Assembly (NCBI GenBank): GCA_965200925.1
Contig: OZ241738.1
Span: 434,001-498,000, forward strand
Origin: WTGU01 sp965200925
GTDB taxonomy: Bacteria; Pseudomonadota; Alphaproteobacteria; UBA828
Direction of reading: 5' to 3'
Length of the DNA: 64,000 bases
The translations under genes were made by a program, and so were the position numbers. The notes beneath the pieces were generated by a model that searched no databases, had not been told where the DNA came from, and saw only the letters and a list, made by a program, of their open reading frames with translations. Below are positions 30,416-39,377 of the stretch, one piece after another. Within the stretch, counting starts at the first letter, position 1. Each line of letters opens with the position of its first letter.

Positions 30416-30545
30416 TCAAACCGCGCTTGTTTCCTTCGCCTCAAGGTCTCGCTCGATGCTGTCGCCGATGCGGGCGGCGGAAGCCTTGACGGTATCGCGG
30501 GCGAGGTGAGCGTAGCGGGCGGTCGTCTGGGCCTGGGTATGGCCC
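30416..30545 (-). pseudogene. Tyrosine recombinase C-terminal remnant 1
   Basis: The minus strand reads PGHTQAQTTARYAHLARDTV, KASAARIGDSIERDLEAKE and ends at 30416. GHT...ARYAHL contains the catalytic Tyr region of a phage-type integrase. Only the last 43 residues remain. It closely resembles the same part of the intact integrase at 33286-34482. Confidence 0.75.
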
Positions 30546-30569
30546 GGTCCTGGCGACATTCATGATGGG

Positions 30570-30732
30570 ACCCCAACAGCTTCGGCAAGCGGATGAGATC
30601 ATAGGTTGCCATCGCTAGGGTGAACTGCCAGCCGACCCGCGCCAAGCCCCAATGCTGGTCTTCGCCAGACCGACAACGGTCGTCGACCACTCGAAGACCT
30701 CCCCGATCCGCTTGCGGCGGTCCGACATGGTC
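30570..30732 (-). pseudogene. IS5-like transposase C-terminal remnant
   Basis: Two minus-strand frames together give RRKRIGEVFEWSTTVVGLAK, then GLARVGWQFTLAMATYDLIR, LPKLLG. This is the end of an IS5-group DDE transposase, with the R..RIE..F Glu region (GEVFEW) followed by the helical tail. A frameshift separates the halves, and no N-terminus or inverted repeats are recognisable. Confidence 0.55.
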
Positions 30733-30950
30733 GCTACGTTTGATTTCCCCGTCTCAGGTCTGTCTTGCTATCTGAAGCATAAACCCGATCACCTCGTTCA
30801 CTGCTTCTGCGGCCCGGCGTTCCTGATAACCTTTCCCGATCCCCCGATGGGACCCGTTCGCGCTTCGCGCGATGCCGGCGAGACACCGGCGCTCATGCCG
30901 GGAAATGCTGCCCTCCACAGGCGGACTCTCATGGATAAGCAGGTACTGAT

Positions 30951-31544
30951 ATGCTGAGCCTGTCGAAACGCATCATGGAGCACGCAGCCGCTCTGCCCGA
31001 GGCAGCGCCGCTGTGCCCGGGTGCCTTGCTTCACTTGGGAAGCTGCGCTGCCGTCGATCAAGCCCTCCCCGGCTCGCCCGCGCCGGATGGCTCCTGCGCG
31101 TCTGTCGGGGCGTCTACATGCGGCCCGTCAAGACCCGCTTCGTCCGCGCCCACCCATCGTCGAGAAGGCAGTCATGGCGCTCGCGGAATTGTGGGGCGAG
31201 ACCATCGTTCCCTGCGGTGCCTCCGCCGCCAACATCCTTGGCCTCACTACGCAGAATCCGGTGCTGTCCGTCTATCTCACATCGGGTCCCAACCGCGATT
31301 GCGTTTCGATACACATGAAGTGCGCTTGCGCCATGCGCCGTGCTGGCAACTCGTGGCGCCGTACCCACGGGCCGGCGACGCTGTTCGCGCCTTGGCATGG
31401 TTCGGCCCGCGAGAGGTCGAGGACGCTCTCGCGGCGGTCGCCAACGAGCTCTCCGACGACGAAATGGCCGAGCTGGCGGCGGCGCGTGCGATCATGCCGG
31501 CGTGGATGGCGGAACTGGTATGCGCACTGGTCGCCGATGGCTGA
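30951..31544 (+). pseudogene. DUF6088-like (AbiEi-like) antitoxin with three frameshifts
   Basis: Fragments in three frames join into one recognisable protein. SLSKRIMEHAAALPE, PLCPGALLHLG (30951-31070); LARAGWLLRVCRGVYMRPVK (31075-31145); IVEKAVMALAELWGETIVPC, ANILGLTTQNPVLSVYLTSG (31145-31300); then back to the first frame, RFDTHEVRLRHAPCWQLVAP to MPAWMAELVCALVADG (31544). The intact family has about 200 residues and pairs with AbiEii-like toxins. Three indels in 600 bases indicate real decay rather than a single sequencing error. Confidence 0.8.
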
Positions 31545-31869
31545 GACGCCGTTTCGGCTCGACGGTTTCCGGCGCATACCCGTGCAGACGCGGCGCCGGC
31601 ATGTCGAGCAGGACAGGATAGTCGAGCATCTCGATCCCAGGCTCGGTGGCGTCCCCGAAACCGATGTCGACCGCGACGGCGATACAGGCGCCCCCATTCC
31701 CGGCCGTCGTCCGAATGCGAAGGCCTCCGTACTCGGTGTCTTCCCGGATGCGGTCTACACGCGCCTGATCGACATCGAAGCGAACACCGTCCCGATGTTC
31801 CATCCCGAGTATCTCCCTGAAATCCTCGAGAACGGATTGCGGATCCGGATCGCCTATCCTTGACCTCAT
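31545..31869 (-). pseudogene. AbiEii-like nucleotidyltransferase fragment
   Basis: The minus-strand frame from ATG 31869 reads DPDPQSVLEDFREILGMEHR, DGVRFDVDQARVDRIRED, EYGGLRIRTTA, VDIGFGDATEPGIEMLDYP, VLLDMPAPRLHGYAPETV. This is the middle of an AbiEii/AbiGii-type toxin. It breaks off at 31545, directly against the end of the oppositely oriented DUF6088 pseudogene. The conserved lysine region that should follow (family pattern ETV.AEKF) is missing. Confidence 0.65.
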
Positions 31870-31985
31870 TCAGCCATTGGTGATCAGGGTTTCGAGATAG
31901 GGCCGGACCCCCGTCGATACCCGGCCACGCTCGGCATGGCGGACGATTCCCCGTTCCTCCAGGAGGTCGCAGGCCAGACTGCGCT
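31870..31985 (-). pseudogene. C-terminal tail of the AbiEii fragment's partner gene
   Basis: The minus strand reads SLACDLLEERGIVRHAERGR, VSTGVRPYLETLITNG and stops at 31870, where its TGA overlaps the ATG of the AbiEii fragment (TGAATG). This looks like the end of the antitoxin that would normally precede it. Nothing upstream of about 31985 is recognisable. Confidence 0.4.
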
Positions 31986-32142
31986 GAGTGGCAGGCTTCG
32001 ACATTGATGCGGAATCTCACAGAATGAGCCTTGGAATGAGATGTTATGTATCGCTTGGGCTTTCGGATGTAAAGGCACCGGCCGGACCCCGCCTCCCTTC
32101 GACGAGTTTCCCCCTCCCGTACTCATGCGCCGAAGCAGGCAT

Positions 32143-32397
32143 TCACGCGGTGTCCGCTCCTGGACCTCCGGTCAGAATATCCGCGCCGATGCTGTCGGCG
32201 ACCTTGGAGGCGGAAGCCTTCGCCGAGTCCCGTACCAGATGCGCGTAACGCGCCGTGGTCTGAACTTGCGTGTGACCGAGCAGCTTCCCGATCATCGGCA
32301 GGCTCTCGCCCGGCGCCAGCGCGCGGGACGCGAACGAATGCCGCAGGTCGCGGATGCGCACGTCATCAGGACCGGTGCGCGTCCGGATGCGCCGCCA
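32143..32397 (-). pseudogene. Tyrosine recombinase C-terminal remnant 2
   Basis: The frame ending at 32143 carries WRRIRTRTGPDDVRIRDLRH, SFASRALAPGESLPMIGKLL, GHTQVQTTARYAHLVRD and ADSIGADILTGGPG. This is the last 85 residues of an integrase very close to the intact one. The H-x-x-R and Tyr motifs are present; the first catalytic Arg and the DNA-binding domains are gone. It lies just downstream of vapC. Confidence 0.8.
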
Positions 32398-32416
32398 TGT
32401 CGGAAGACCATCTCGC

Positions 32417-32800
32417 TCAGGCCGCCTCGATATCGGTGCGAGCAAAATCTCCACCCTTAAACAGCAACGGGAGGTTCCTCCGCCGGGCAAGCGCGTAAGC
32501 GAAAACGTCGCCCAGGTTGAGGCCCGCGGGATGATGACCCTTGCCGTAGCGCCGGTATGCGTCCCCCGCTGCGGCGGCTTGCTCCGCGTCCAGCGGCTCG
32601 ACGGAGATGAACGGCTCGTCCAGGAACGCCCGCACCGCCGAGAAAAGGTCGGCGTCGCGGCTGGCCACGGCGGCGAGCTCGACGGCGCTCCCGGCCGATA
32701 CCATGGCGCCGCCTGCTTCGCCGATCCGGTCGCGAAACGATGCCGCCTCTTCTTCTTCCAAAAGGATGGCCAAAATCGCCGAGGTATCGAGGACGATCAT
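32417..32800 (-). CDS. vapC: VapC-type PIN toxin (second pair)
   Basis: A 127-residue PIN protein: MIVLDTSAILAILLEEEEAA (first Asp), SAGSAVELAAV (conserved Glu), GLNLGDVFAYALARRRNLPL (Asp of the NxGD motif) and LLFKGGDFARTDIEAA (final GxDF). The length and every acidic ligand are as in active VapC ribonucleases. Its start overlaps the antitoxin stop by four bases. It sits between an integrase remnant and the intact integrase, so it was probably cargo of that element. Confidence 0.92.
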   Translation of the reverse strand: MIVLDTSAILAILLEEEEAASFRDRIGEAGGAMVSAGSAVELAAVASRDADLFSAVRAFLDEPFISVEPLDAEQAAAAGDAYRRYGKGHHPAGLNLGDVFAYALARRRNLPLLFKGGDFARTDIEAA

Positions 32801-33096
32801 CCCGGCAGCCCGCGCTCGTCGTAGAGCACTTGCTGCAGGGACAGCGACAGCGGTGGACCACTGCCGCTCCGGCCGGCCAGACGCTTGCGCAAACGGGGGC
32901 CCTCGGCGATGTAACGATCGAGCGCCGCCTCGATGGCCGCCCGATCCGGCCGGTCGTGCGCCACGTGCTTCTCAAGCAGGGTAAGCGCCCGCTCGATCGT
33001 CGCGGTCTTTCGTCCACGGCCCTTCAGCCCGAGGCGGTCGGCGAGTTGCTCGACGCGGCTGTCGAGGTCTGGCCTATGTGCAAGATTGATCGCCAT
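32797..33096 (-). CDS. vapB: VapB-type antitoxin (second pair)
   Basis: A 99-residue protein starting MAINLAHRPDLDSRVEQLAD, the pattern of transcription-factor-like VapB proteins of the Rv0623 type. A C-terminal toxin-binding region (RRLR..PL.LSLQQVLYDERG) follows. ATG 33096 is preferred to the start at 33138 because family homology begins there. The four-base overlap with vapC couples translation. Confidence 0.85.
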   Translation of the reverse strand: MAINLAHRPDLDSRVEQLADRLGLKGRGRKTATIERALTLLEKHVAHDRPDRAAIEAALDRYIAEGPRLRKRLAGRSGSGPPLSLSLQQVLYDERGLPG

Positions 33097-33285
33097 CGGT
33101 CGGTTCTCTGCTATTGAAAGCGCGCCCCATTGTAGCATTCAATGTATACAAAGATCATGCGCGACGAAGCGCCGGAGGAAGCATCGTTCTCTGCCCGCCG
33201 GATTCAGACCCCTGCTCTTCCTTCCCCATACACGGCGGGGGTCGGCAGGTATGGGCGTGAGGTTCGCCGCGCTCGGCCCATTCGC

Positions 33286-34482
33286 TCATGCGGCATCCTG
33301 GCCGGATTCTCCAACCAGGATGTCCGCGCCGATGCTGTCTGCGATCTTGGAAGAGGACGCCTTCACCGAGTCCCGCACCAGATGCGCGTATCGCGCCGTG
33401 GTCTGAACCTGCGTGTGGCCGAGCAGCTTCCCGATCATCGGCAGGCTCTCGCCCAGCGCCAGTGCGCGCGAGGCGAAGCTGTGCCGCAAGTCGTGGATGC
33501 GTACGTCGCCCAATCCGGCGCGCGCCCGGATGCGCCGCCACGGGTGTTGCAAGTCGGTGAGATGGGCGCCCGGCTTCCTGCCGGCAATGACCCAGGGATT
33601 GTCCGGGTCGCGGGGCAGGGCGGTGAGCACCCCCGCCGCCGCGCGCGACAGCGGCACCATCCGCGCGCCGGTCTTGCTGTCGGGCAACCGCAGTTCGCCC
33701 GCCTCCAGGTCCACGTTCTCCCAACGCAGCGTCTGGACCTCGCCCAGCCGGCAGCCGGTCAGCGTCAGCAGGCGAATGGCGGTTACCGCCGAGAGCGTCT
33801 CCGATCCCTCGGCCTCGACCTCGCTCAGCACCTGACCCAGCCGGCGGAACTCCTCCTCCGTCAGGAACCGCTCCCGCCTGTGCTCCTTGTACTTCTCCAC
33901 GAACCGGCACGGGTTCGCGCTGTCTTTCCGTAGACCCCAGGCTTCGGCCAAGTTGAACATCTTTCGCACGACCTCAAGGATCCGGTTCGCCTGATAGGGT
34001 GTGTCCCGGTGCCGGTGGTGCAACGCCGCGATGTGTTCGCGTTCGACCGCCTCGATCGCGAGCGCGCCCAGTTCGGGCAGCACGAATTTAGCGACCAGCC
34101 ACCGGCAAGATGCCGCCGTCCGGGGCTTGCAGCGGACCGCGACATGCTCCGCAAGGTAGCGCTCGGCAAGGGTCGCGACCGTCGGCCGGGTCGCCGATGC
34201 CGCCGGGGCAGGGGAGGGGTCCTCGCCAGCCTTGATGCGGGCGATCAGCATGGCTGCCTTGCGACGTGCCTGGTCGGCCGAGATCACCCCGTGCCGGCCG
34301 ACGGCGATTCGCGTCGATTTGCCCTGGGCACGGGTTTGGACGACATAGACTTTCGTGCCCGAAGGGTAGACACGCACCCCGAAGCCGGACAGTTCACGGT
34401 CCCAGAAGACGGCGTCCCTGCCTTCCGTCGAGAGCCGATCGACGGTGCGCTTGGAGATGGTTCGGTATTGCAGTCTCGCCAT
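33286..34482 (-). CDS. int: Site-specific tyrosine recombinase (integrase)
   Basis: A 398-residue phage or island integrase. An N-terminal arm-binding DUF4102-like domain (YRTISKRTVDRL, FWDRELSGFGVRVYPSGTKV) leads to a core-binding SAM-like domain (VATLAERYLAEHV, FVLPELGALAIEAVEREHIA). The catalytic domain has the first Arg in TLTGCRLGEVQTLRW, HDLRHSFASRALALGE (H-x-x-R) and GHTQVQTTARYAHL (His and nucleophile Tyr). The start at 34482 follows GAGG and matches the family start; the longer frame to 34584 adds unrelated sequence. A partial initiator tRNA 230 bases away is the probable target site. It looks functional, and three truncated relatives lie in this window. Confidence 0.93.
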   Translation of the reverse strand: MARLQYRTISKRTVDRLSTEGRDAVFWDRELSGFGVRVYPSGTKVYVVQTRAQGKSTRIAVGRHGVISADQARRKAAMLIARIKAGEDPSPAPAASATRPTVATLAERYLAEHVAVRCKPRTAASCRWLVAKFVLPELGALAIEAVEREHIAALHHRHRDTPYQANRILEVVRKMFNLAEAWGLRKDSANPCRFVEKYKEHRRERFLTEEEFRRLGQVLSEVEAEGSETLSAVTAIRLLTLTGCRLGEVQTLRWENVDLEAGELRLPDSKTGARMVPLSRAAAGVLTALPRDPDNPWVIAGRKPGAHLTDLQHPWRRIRARAGLGDVRIHDLRHSFASRALALGESLPMIGKLLGHTQVQTTARYAHLVRDSVKASSSKIADSIGADILVGESGQDAA

Positions 34483-34710
34483 TGCCGAGCCTCGCTGGGG
34501 TTCCGCTTGACGGGGATGCCGATGCGATCTATCGTAAGGACACCGTAAGCGGGTGAGGTGAAATCGGAGCGAATCAAAGCGCATGTGTGGCGGTGGGTCA
34601 AGTCCGAAACCGGTAGAGGAGGTAGAGAAAAATCAAATCATCATAGTGTATTAGCGTATGTCTGCGTATTCTGGCGCGGGAGAGGCGGGATCGGGTGACA
34701 AAGATTAACA

Positions 34711-34760
34711 TCAGGCTCATAACCTGAAGGTCGCAGGTTCGAATCCTGCCCCTGCAGCCA
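34711..34760 (+). tRNA. 3' half of initiator tRNA-fMet, probable att site
   Basis: The sequence from TCAGGCTCATAACCTGA through the T arm (GGTTCGAATCC) to CCA at 34760 matches the 3' half of bacterial initiator tRNA: anticodon CAT in loop CTCATAA, stem CAGG/CCTG, and encoded CCA. The 5' half and D arm are absent; upstream is AAAGATTAACA. Integrases that use tRNA genes leave such a 3' duplicate at the far end of the element. It cannot make a tRNA. Confidence 0.75.
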
Positions 34761-34763
34761 AAC

Positions 34764-34803
34764 AATTCCCGCTATCTCAACAGGATAGCGGGAATTCGCC
34801 TTT
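34764..34803 (+). terminator. Intrinsic terminator after the tRNA remnant
   Basis: AATTCCCGCTATC (34764-34776) pairs perfectly with GATAGCGGGAATT (34784-34796) around a seven-base loop, followed by CGCCTTTT. This is the best rho-independent terminator in the window and is probably carried with the tRNA 3' flank as part of the attachment region. Confidence 0.75.
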
Positions 34804-34929
34804 TGGAGACGACAGCCGAATTCCTCTCAGGTACCGTATAGGCACTATCTCGTTTCCAAGCTCTGCGCAGATTTGGCGGGAGAATCGTCCGAAGCGCGGG
34901 AAGGAATCCCGCGAATTGCCGCGCGGCGT
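34804..34929. other. Short spacer between att region and cmr genes
   Basis: About 125 bases with no gene. I looked for CRISPR repeats here and found none. Confidence 0.4.
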
Positions 34930-36066
34930 TCAGCCGCCGGTGGAGCTTGATCCGTTTCTTTCCTGGCTGCCTGCGTACGAGGCGGTCTCGGCGGCCGCGT
35001 TATCGAGCAGGTGCGCGCGTTCCTTCAATTTCTTGCCGCCGACGCTGGTTCGCTGGTCTTGCTTCATGCCACCACGCCAGCGCTCCACCCAGTCCGGTCG
35101 CACTGCGAACACGGCATCTGCGAAAGCCCGGCGTTCAGCGGGATCCGCCAGACGTTCTTTCTCTAGGTGGATGCGCACTTGGTCCAGGACCTCGGCTTCC
35201 GTCTTTCCTTCGATCTCCAAGCGCCAACGCCCCGTCGGGCTCTTCAGGGCGTCTTGCCGCAGACGCTCCGTCCTCGCCCGCTCCGTCCAGGAGCGGGTTT
35301 TCTCGTCGTCGCAGCGGAAGCGGCCGTACCCAATCGCGGTCTTCGCGCCGCCCCCGGCCCAGACGAGAGCCGTGCCGAGCCAGCCTTCGACCGTATTCAA
35401 ATCTTCGTCCGAAGCGCCGCGGCCGGACACGAGAGCGAACAGGAATGGAGTTCCGGCCGCGACGGTCAGAAACGGTATCGGCGTGGGCGACATCCAATCA
35501 CCGGGCGGTTCGCTCGCGCTCCAGCCGGCGTAATGCGGCGTCATGACATCGGCGTCGAGGCGGACGGGCGCGACGGGTACGGCATCCATGAAGCAGATGC
35601 TCCCCGCATTTCCAACGCTCCCGAACAAACGTTCGCGGGGATTGGCGCTTGGTCCCGGTTCGGGCTCCGCTTTCGCCCAAGCGTGAACCAGCCCCTTCAC
35701 CGAGCTCCCCGGCAAATAAGGCGTTCCCAACGTCGGATGCCAGACGAAGCCGTTCTCGACGGGATGGCTGCGTCCCAAGCCCGTCACGAAGCGGGATTCC
35801 GTCGTGAATACCGCAACGCGCCCGCCGTGTCTCTCGACCAAGCGCGTCAGCCGCAGCGCATATTCTTTGGTCTCACCCGAGGCGCCGATTTGCGATCCCG
35901 TGACGTCATTGATCCAATCGAGTTTCGGATTGTCGTCCCCCTTCATCGTCCAGGCGTCGCCATCCCTGCGCCACCTGTCGCAGAACTTGTCGAACCACAG
36001 CCCCGTGTGCCCGTCCTGGCCTCTCTTCTTCGGCTGGTGGATAGCGGTTTTGTAAAGGGGTCGCAT
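34930..36066 (-). CDS. cmr6: Type III-B CRISPR RAMP protein Cmr6
   Basis: A 378-residue RAMP subunit. Visible are MRPLYKTAIHQPKKR at the start, FTTESRFVTGLGRSHPVENG and the RAMP strand-loop GTPYLPGSSVKGLVHAWAKA, followed by SICFMDAVPVAPVRLDADVM, TPHYAGW and AKTAIGYGRF (glycine-rich loop). Cmr6 caps the crRNA 3' end of the Cmr complex. ATG 36066 overlaps the stop of cmr5. A C-terminal lysine-rich extension follows the RAMP core. It is the last gene of the cmr operon here. Confidence 0.88.
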   Translation of the reverse strand: MRPLYKTAIHQPKKRGQDGHTGLWFDKFCDRWRRDGDAWTMKGDDNPKLDWINDVTGSQIGASGETKEYALRLTRLVERHGGRVAVFTTESRFVTGLGRSHPVENGFVWHPTLGTPYLPGSSVKGLVHAWAKAEPEPGPSANPRERLFGSVGNAGSICFMDAVPVAPVRLDADVMTPHYAGWSASEPPGDWMSPTPIPFLTVAAGTPFLFALVSGRGASDEDLNTVEGWLGTALVWAGGGAKTAIGYGRFRCDDEKTRSWTERARTERLRQDALKSPTGRWRLEIEGKTEAEVLDQVRIHLEKERLADPAERRAFADAVFAVRPDWVERWRGGMKQDQRTSVGGKKLKERAHLLDNAAAETASYAGSQERNGSSSTGG

Positions 36067-36476
36067 CACTCGGCATCCCCTTCGCCCTTCGGGAGCGAGG
36101 CGCGACAGAATTTCTTGTGCCACTGCAGCCATGTCAGGGCTTCGGCTTGGGCGTGCAGATAGCGGGATTCGTCCTCCGCCATGATGGCTTGCAGAAGGTC
36201 GCCACTCGACGGGTAAACGCCTCCGTCGTCCCGGCAGAGCCAGTCTCGCAGGTTGTCGTAAAGCGCCCGATGCGTGCGTTCGCGGACGTTCTTCGGCTGG
36301 GGTCCGGCGGCGGCGCATTCGGTGGCGAGCGCCTGCCCCAGCCCGTTCATGACGATGGCCGGCCCCAGGCGATCGACATAGGCGCGGTAGAGTTTCTTGA
36401 ACTCGTCCGGCTTGTCGATCAGCTGCCCGACACGAAACAAGGCGTCCGCGGCGCGCCGTTGCTCGAGCGTCTTCAT
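36066..36476 (-). CDS. cmr5: Type III-B CRISPR small subunit Cmr5
   Basis: A 136-residue helical protein starting MKTLEQRRAADALFRVGQLI, with YVDRLGPAIVMNGLGQALAT, the conserved Cmr5 pattern. Cmr5 packs along the target-RNA groove in the Cmr complex. ATG 36476 is chosen by family match. It overlaps the cmr4 stop by four bases and meets cmr6 at its own stop. Confidence 0.88.
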   Translation of the reverse strand: MKTLEQRRAADALFRVGQLIDKPDEFKKLYRAYVDRLGPAIVMNGLGQALATECAAAGPQPKNVRERTHRALYDNLRDWLCRDDGGVYPSSGDLLQAIMAEDESRYLHAQAEALTWLQWHKKFCRASLPKGEGDAE

Positions 36477-37294
36477 GGCGCGCGCCCCTCGTCGCCCCGG
36501 CGCACGGTCACACCCAGCCAACCGTGGCCAATCGTTTCGTTGCCGCCCACCTGCACATAGGGATCGGCCGCGGGGAAGAGCGTATCCAGGGCGCCGAGCG
36601 CCTCGTCTCCGCGGGCGGCGATAAGGGCGTACATGATCGTATCCGGGGGCAAGGTCTCCTCGTACCACAGATTCCTGCTCTTCTTGGCACCGTCATCAGA
36701 CAGATTGTTGCGCGCCTGGATGGCGAGACCGTAGCGGGCGAACCAAGCGAAGTCGTCGTCGTTCAGAACGGCGATCCGGGAGGCGAGACGATTCCGGGTC
36801 TCCTCATGCAGCAGAAGCGGTGCGATGGAGGCAGCAAGGTCTTGCGGCGGCCCGTTTGCAATCCTGAAGTGCCGTTCCTCGAGGAACAGATCGCCTTCAC
36901 CCGCCGTCAGAGTGGTCCCGCGGTCGACGTTCGGGATTCCGGGCCGAGGGGACATGCTCGCGCGGGCGAGGTCGCGCCGGTAACGCTCGATCAGGTGCGG
37001 ACAGGTCGCCCAGCGGAACGACGCGGTCAAGCTGCGGACGGGAAGCAGGAGCAGGCGTCCGTCGCAAACGATCCAATCGCCCGCGTGGTCCGGTTCTCCG
37101 AAGCGGGCCTCCATATCGCCCATGCCCATGGCCGTCGCCTTGTCGCGCAATGCGCCCTTCAGGCTCGATGCGACGATCACCGGGTAGTCGGTGGACGCCT
37201 CTCGGGCCACAGGCAGGTCCACCACCCCCACGCCCCGCCCGGTGCCGGGGTGGATCGGAGTCTCGGCCAGAAGGCCGAGCATGGTTGTTTTCAT
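36473..37294 (-). CDS. cmr4: Type III-B CRISPR backbone nuclease Cmr4
   Basis: A 273-residue Cas7-type RAMP protein: MLGLLAETPIHPGTGRGVGV then VDLPVAREAS. The Asp in VVDLP matches the catalytic Asp that cuts target RNA every six bases. ASSLKGALRDKA is the next conserved loop, and NETIGHGWLGV the C-terminal glycine loop. ATG 37294 replaces the longer ORF start because the upstream part does not match the family. It overlaps cmr3 by four bases. The slicer residue is intact. Confidence 0.9.
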   Translation of the reverse strand: MKTTMLGLLAETPIHPGTGRGVGVVDLPVAREASTDYPVIVASSLKGALRDKATAMGMGDMEARFGEPDHAGDWIVCDGRLLLLPVRSLTASFRWATCPHLIERYRRDLARASMSPRPGIPNVDRGTTLTAGEGDLFLEERHFRIANGPPQDLAASIAPLLLHEETRNRLASRIAVLNDDDFAWFARYGLAIQARNNLSDDGAKKSRNLWYEETLPPDTIMYALIAARGDEALGALDTLFPAADPYVQVGGNETIGHGWLGVTVRRGDEGRAP

Positions 37295-38415
37295 CCCGTC
37301 GTCTCCCGTTGCGAAGGCCACGGCCCGAGCGCCGCGAGGCCGAAGCCCCATCGCCGCCTCGCCCCCAGCCGGATCGTTCCCGCAGCCGCCTCAGCCACGA
37401 CCCGGCGGCGTTCGGGCTCGGGCAGCTCGCAGAACAGGGCGCTTCCGGGGGGCAGCGCGCAGCGAAGAGGCAGCGGGGCGCGGGCGAGGGAATCCCATCC
37501 GCCGATGCGCTGCGGGCGGTCCAGGCAGGCGGAGACGACCCGGGCGCCGCCGAGATCCTCCAGCCGCCCGCCATAGACGTCCCGTTCGATGTCGAGGGGC
37601 GACAACGCGATCACTGCCGCCCGCCCGCTGTCCGCGATCGTTTCCAGGGGGGTATCGAAAGCCACCTCGCCATCCCATTTGCAACATGCGGCTAGGCGGC
37701 TTTCGCCTCCCAGGGGGACCATGCGCCCGAAGGGCCACGCCCATCCATCCGGGACGCCGGCGACCCGCAAGCCGAGCGAGACGCCACGACGGAGCCGCAC
37801 ATGGCGGGTGCTGTAGAGCATTCCCTCCACCGCCGCGCGGGTGCCGGCGTCGCGCTGGAGGCCGATGCGGGCCTCTTCGCGCCAGAGCGCTTCGCTCGGC
37901 AGGAGCTCGTCGGCGGCCGGAAGTGCGCCGTTCAACACCGCCTCCATCCCCGCGCGGGTCAGCCAGAGTCCCTGGCCGGGCTTGAGGACCTCGGCTTCCC
38001 CCTCCGTGCGCGGGGTTTCGGGAAGCCGGACGGCAGCGCCCAGATCGCACATGACGGCGGGGCCGGGGCGGAGCAGGGCGCCCGGAGTCCAGCCGCCCTT
38101 GCCGCCCGCACCGAGCAGGTGGCGCGGGGCCGGAAAGAGCGGCTCGCAGTTTCGTAGGAGGAACGGGCCGTCCACGGCGAGCGCGCCGAGATCGTTCGGG
38201 CCGTCGCCCAGGATCTCGTCGAGGCGTTCGGGCCATCGTCCGCGACCGTTCCAGCCGTTGCAGAGGGCGAGTGCTGCCCGCAACGCGCCAGCCGTCGTCG
38301 GCGGGTGAGGCGGAAAGAGGCTGCCGACGCCTTCCTGCGGCGCGCTTTGCGCCGTGAACGGGGTTCCGTCACGGAAGAACAACGTGTCCGCCGGCTCGAA
38401 CTGGATGCCGATCAT
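37291..38415 (-). CDS. cmr3: Type III-B CRISPR RAMP protein Cmr3
   Basis: A 374-residue Cas5-type subunit: MIGIQFEPADTLFFRDGTPF, PPHPPTTAGALRAAL, GPFLLRN, YSTRHVRLRRGVSLGLRVAG and GARRRWGFGLAALG. These match Cmr3, which holds the crRNA 5' tag beside Cmr2. ATG 38415 overlaps the cmr2 stop by four bases. The gene appears complete. Confidence 0.9.
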   Translation of the reverse strand: MIGIQFEPADTLFFRDGTPFTAQSAPQEGVGSLFPPHPPTTAGALRAALALCNGWNGRGRWPERLDEILGDGPNDLGALAVDGPFLLRNCEPLFPAPRHLLGAGGKGGWTPGALLRPGPAVMCDLGAAVRLPETPRTEGEAEVLKPGQGLWLTRAGMEAVLNGALPAADELLPSEALWREEARIGLQRDAGTRAAVEGMLYSTRHVRLRRGVSLGLRVAGVPDGWAWPFGRMVPLGGESRLAACCKWDGEVAFDTPLETIADSGRAAVIALSPLDIERDVYGGRLEDLGGARVVSACLDRPQRIGGWDSLARAPLPLRCALPPGSALFCELPEPERRRVVAEAAAGTIRLGARRRWGFGLAALGPWPSQRETTG

Positions 38416-39377
38416 CGCTCGCCCCCATCGTGTTCGGGGTCGGCGAGGAAGCGCGCGAGCAGCAGCGCATCGACGCCGGCTTCGGCAACCCCGGTCTTGC
38501 CGCCGTCGGACGGCGCGCACGACCGGCCCAGCGCACTCCAGACCGGGGCGATCAGCTCGTCGGCGCGAGCCTCCGCGTCCTCCGTTCTCACGGCCAAGCT
38601 GTGGAGAATCTCCGCGCGCAGGAGCGCGCGAACGTCGAGACCTTCGGGTATGCGGCCCCAGGCGCCGGGACTCCACGCATCCCATCCGCAGAGCGCGGCG
38701 AGCGTCTCCCGAACCCGGTAGATCAACGCCGAAGAAAGACCGGGTTCCGCCGCCCCGGAGCCGAGGCGCGCGGCCAGACGGTTGAGAAGCTCCGCGGCGG
38801 ACGACGAGCCGCCGTCCGGGCGTCTCCTGATCCAGGTCGTGACCCACTGGCAATTCAAGCCGCCGGGTTTGAGCACGCCGACGGCCAGGGAATCGCGGCC
38901 GTTGGCTTCCTTGGCGATGTCGTCGAGGAGCCTGTGCGCCTCGACGAGCGCCGCCCCGAGCGGCAGCCGGACATGCGCGAACGCGACCGCAGCCGAAAGC
39001 GTGGCACCGGACCGTTCCTGGAAAGCCGATCTGTAGCTGTCGGTCAGCGAAGCCGCGCACGAAAGCGCCTCCGGCGCGGGCAGCATCGCCAGCACGTCAT
39101 CGCCGCCGGCATAGACGGTCACGCCGTCATGTTTCCGCACGATCCCCGGAGCCGCGCGCGTGAAAGCGGCCAGCGCCTTTCCAACGGTATCCCCGCCCAG
39201 CGCGCCGACCAGCTTGCCCAGGCGGTCGCCATCCGCAAGCAGCAGCGCGTAGAACGAAGAGGGCGGTCCGATGCGGTGGCCAGCCTCGTCCCTGGCTTCG
39301 TGGATGTCTTTCAGCAGCCGGTCCAGCTTCTCGCGGCTGCCGCTCTCGGCCAGGGGGCACCTCGCGTCGGTGCTCAA
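38412..39377 (-). pseudogene. cmr2: Cmr2 (Cas10) lacking its N-terminal half
   Basis: The 321-residue frame begins just before the C-terminal palm domain: SSFYALLLADGDRLGKLVGA, GVTVYAGGDDVLAMLP (the GGDD cyclase motif) and GATLSAAVAFAHVRLPLGAA. A D4-like helical tail ends at 38412. Cmr2 proteins usually have 600-900 residues with an HD-like domain, a first palm and a zinc domain before this point. All are missing, and at about 39376 the DNA changes to a toxin-gene fragment on the other strand. The only start is a TTG at 39377. Cyclic oligoadenylate synthesis needs both palms, so signalling is probably lost. Confidence 0.8.

Noticed and set aside
32157..33425. A single large element bounded by the integrase C-terminal repeats at 32.2 and 33.3 kb
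   Set aside because: Both are in the same orientation and one is merely a truncated copy; they are better explained by successive insertions than as ends of one element.
34483..34584. Upstream extension of the integrase to 34584
   Set aside because: The added 34 residues do not resemble the family, and GAGG precedes the ATG at 34482.
34711..34760. A complete functional tRNA gene
   Set aside because: The acceptor 5' strand and D arm are missing, so it cannot fold into a tRNA.
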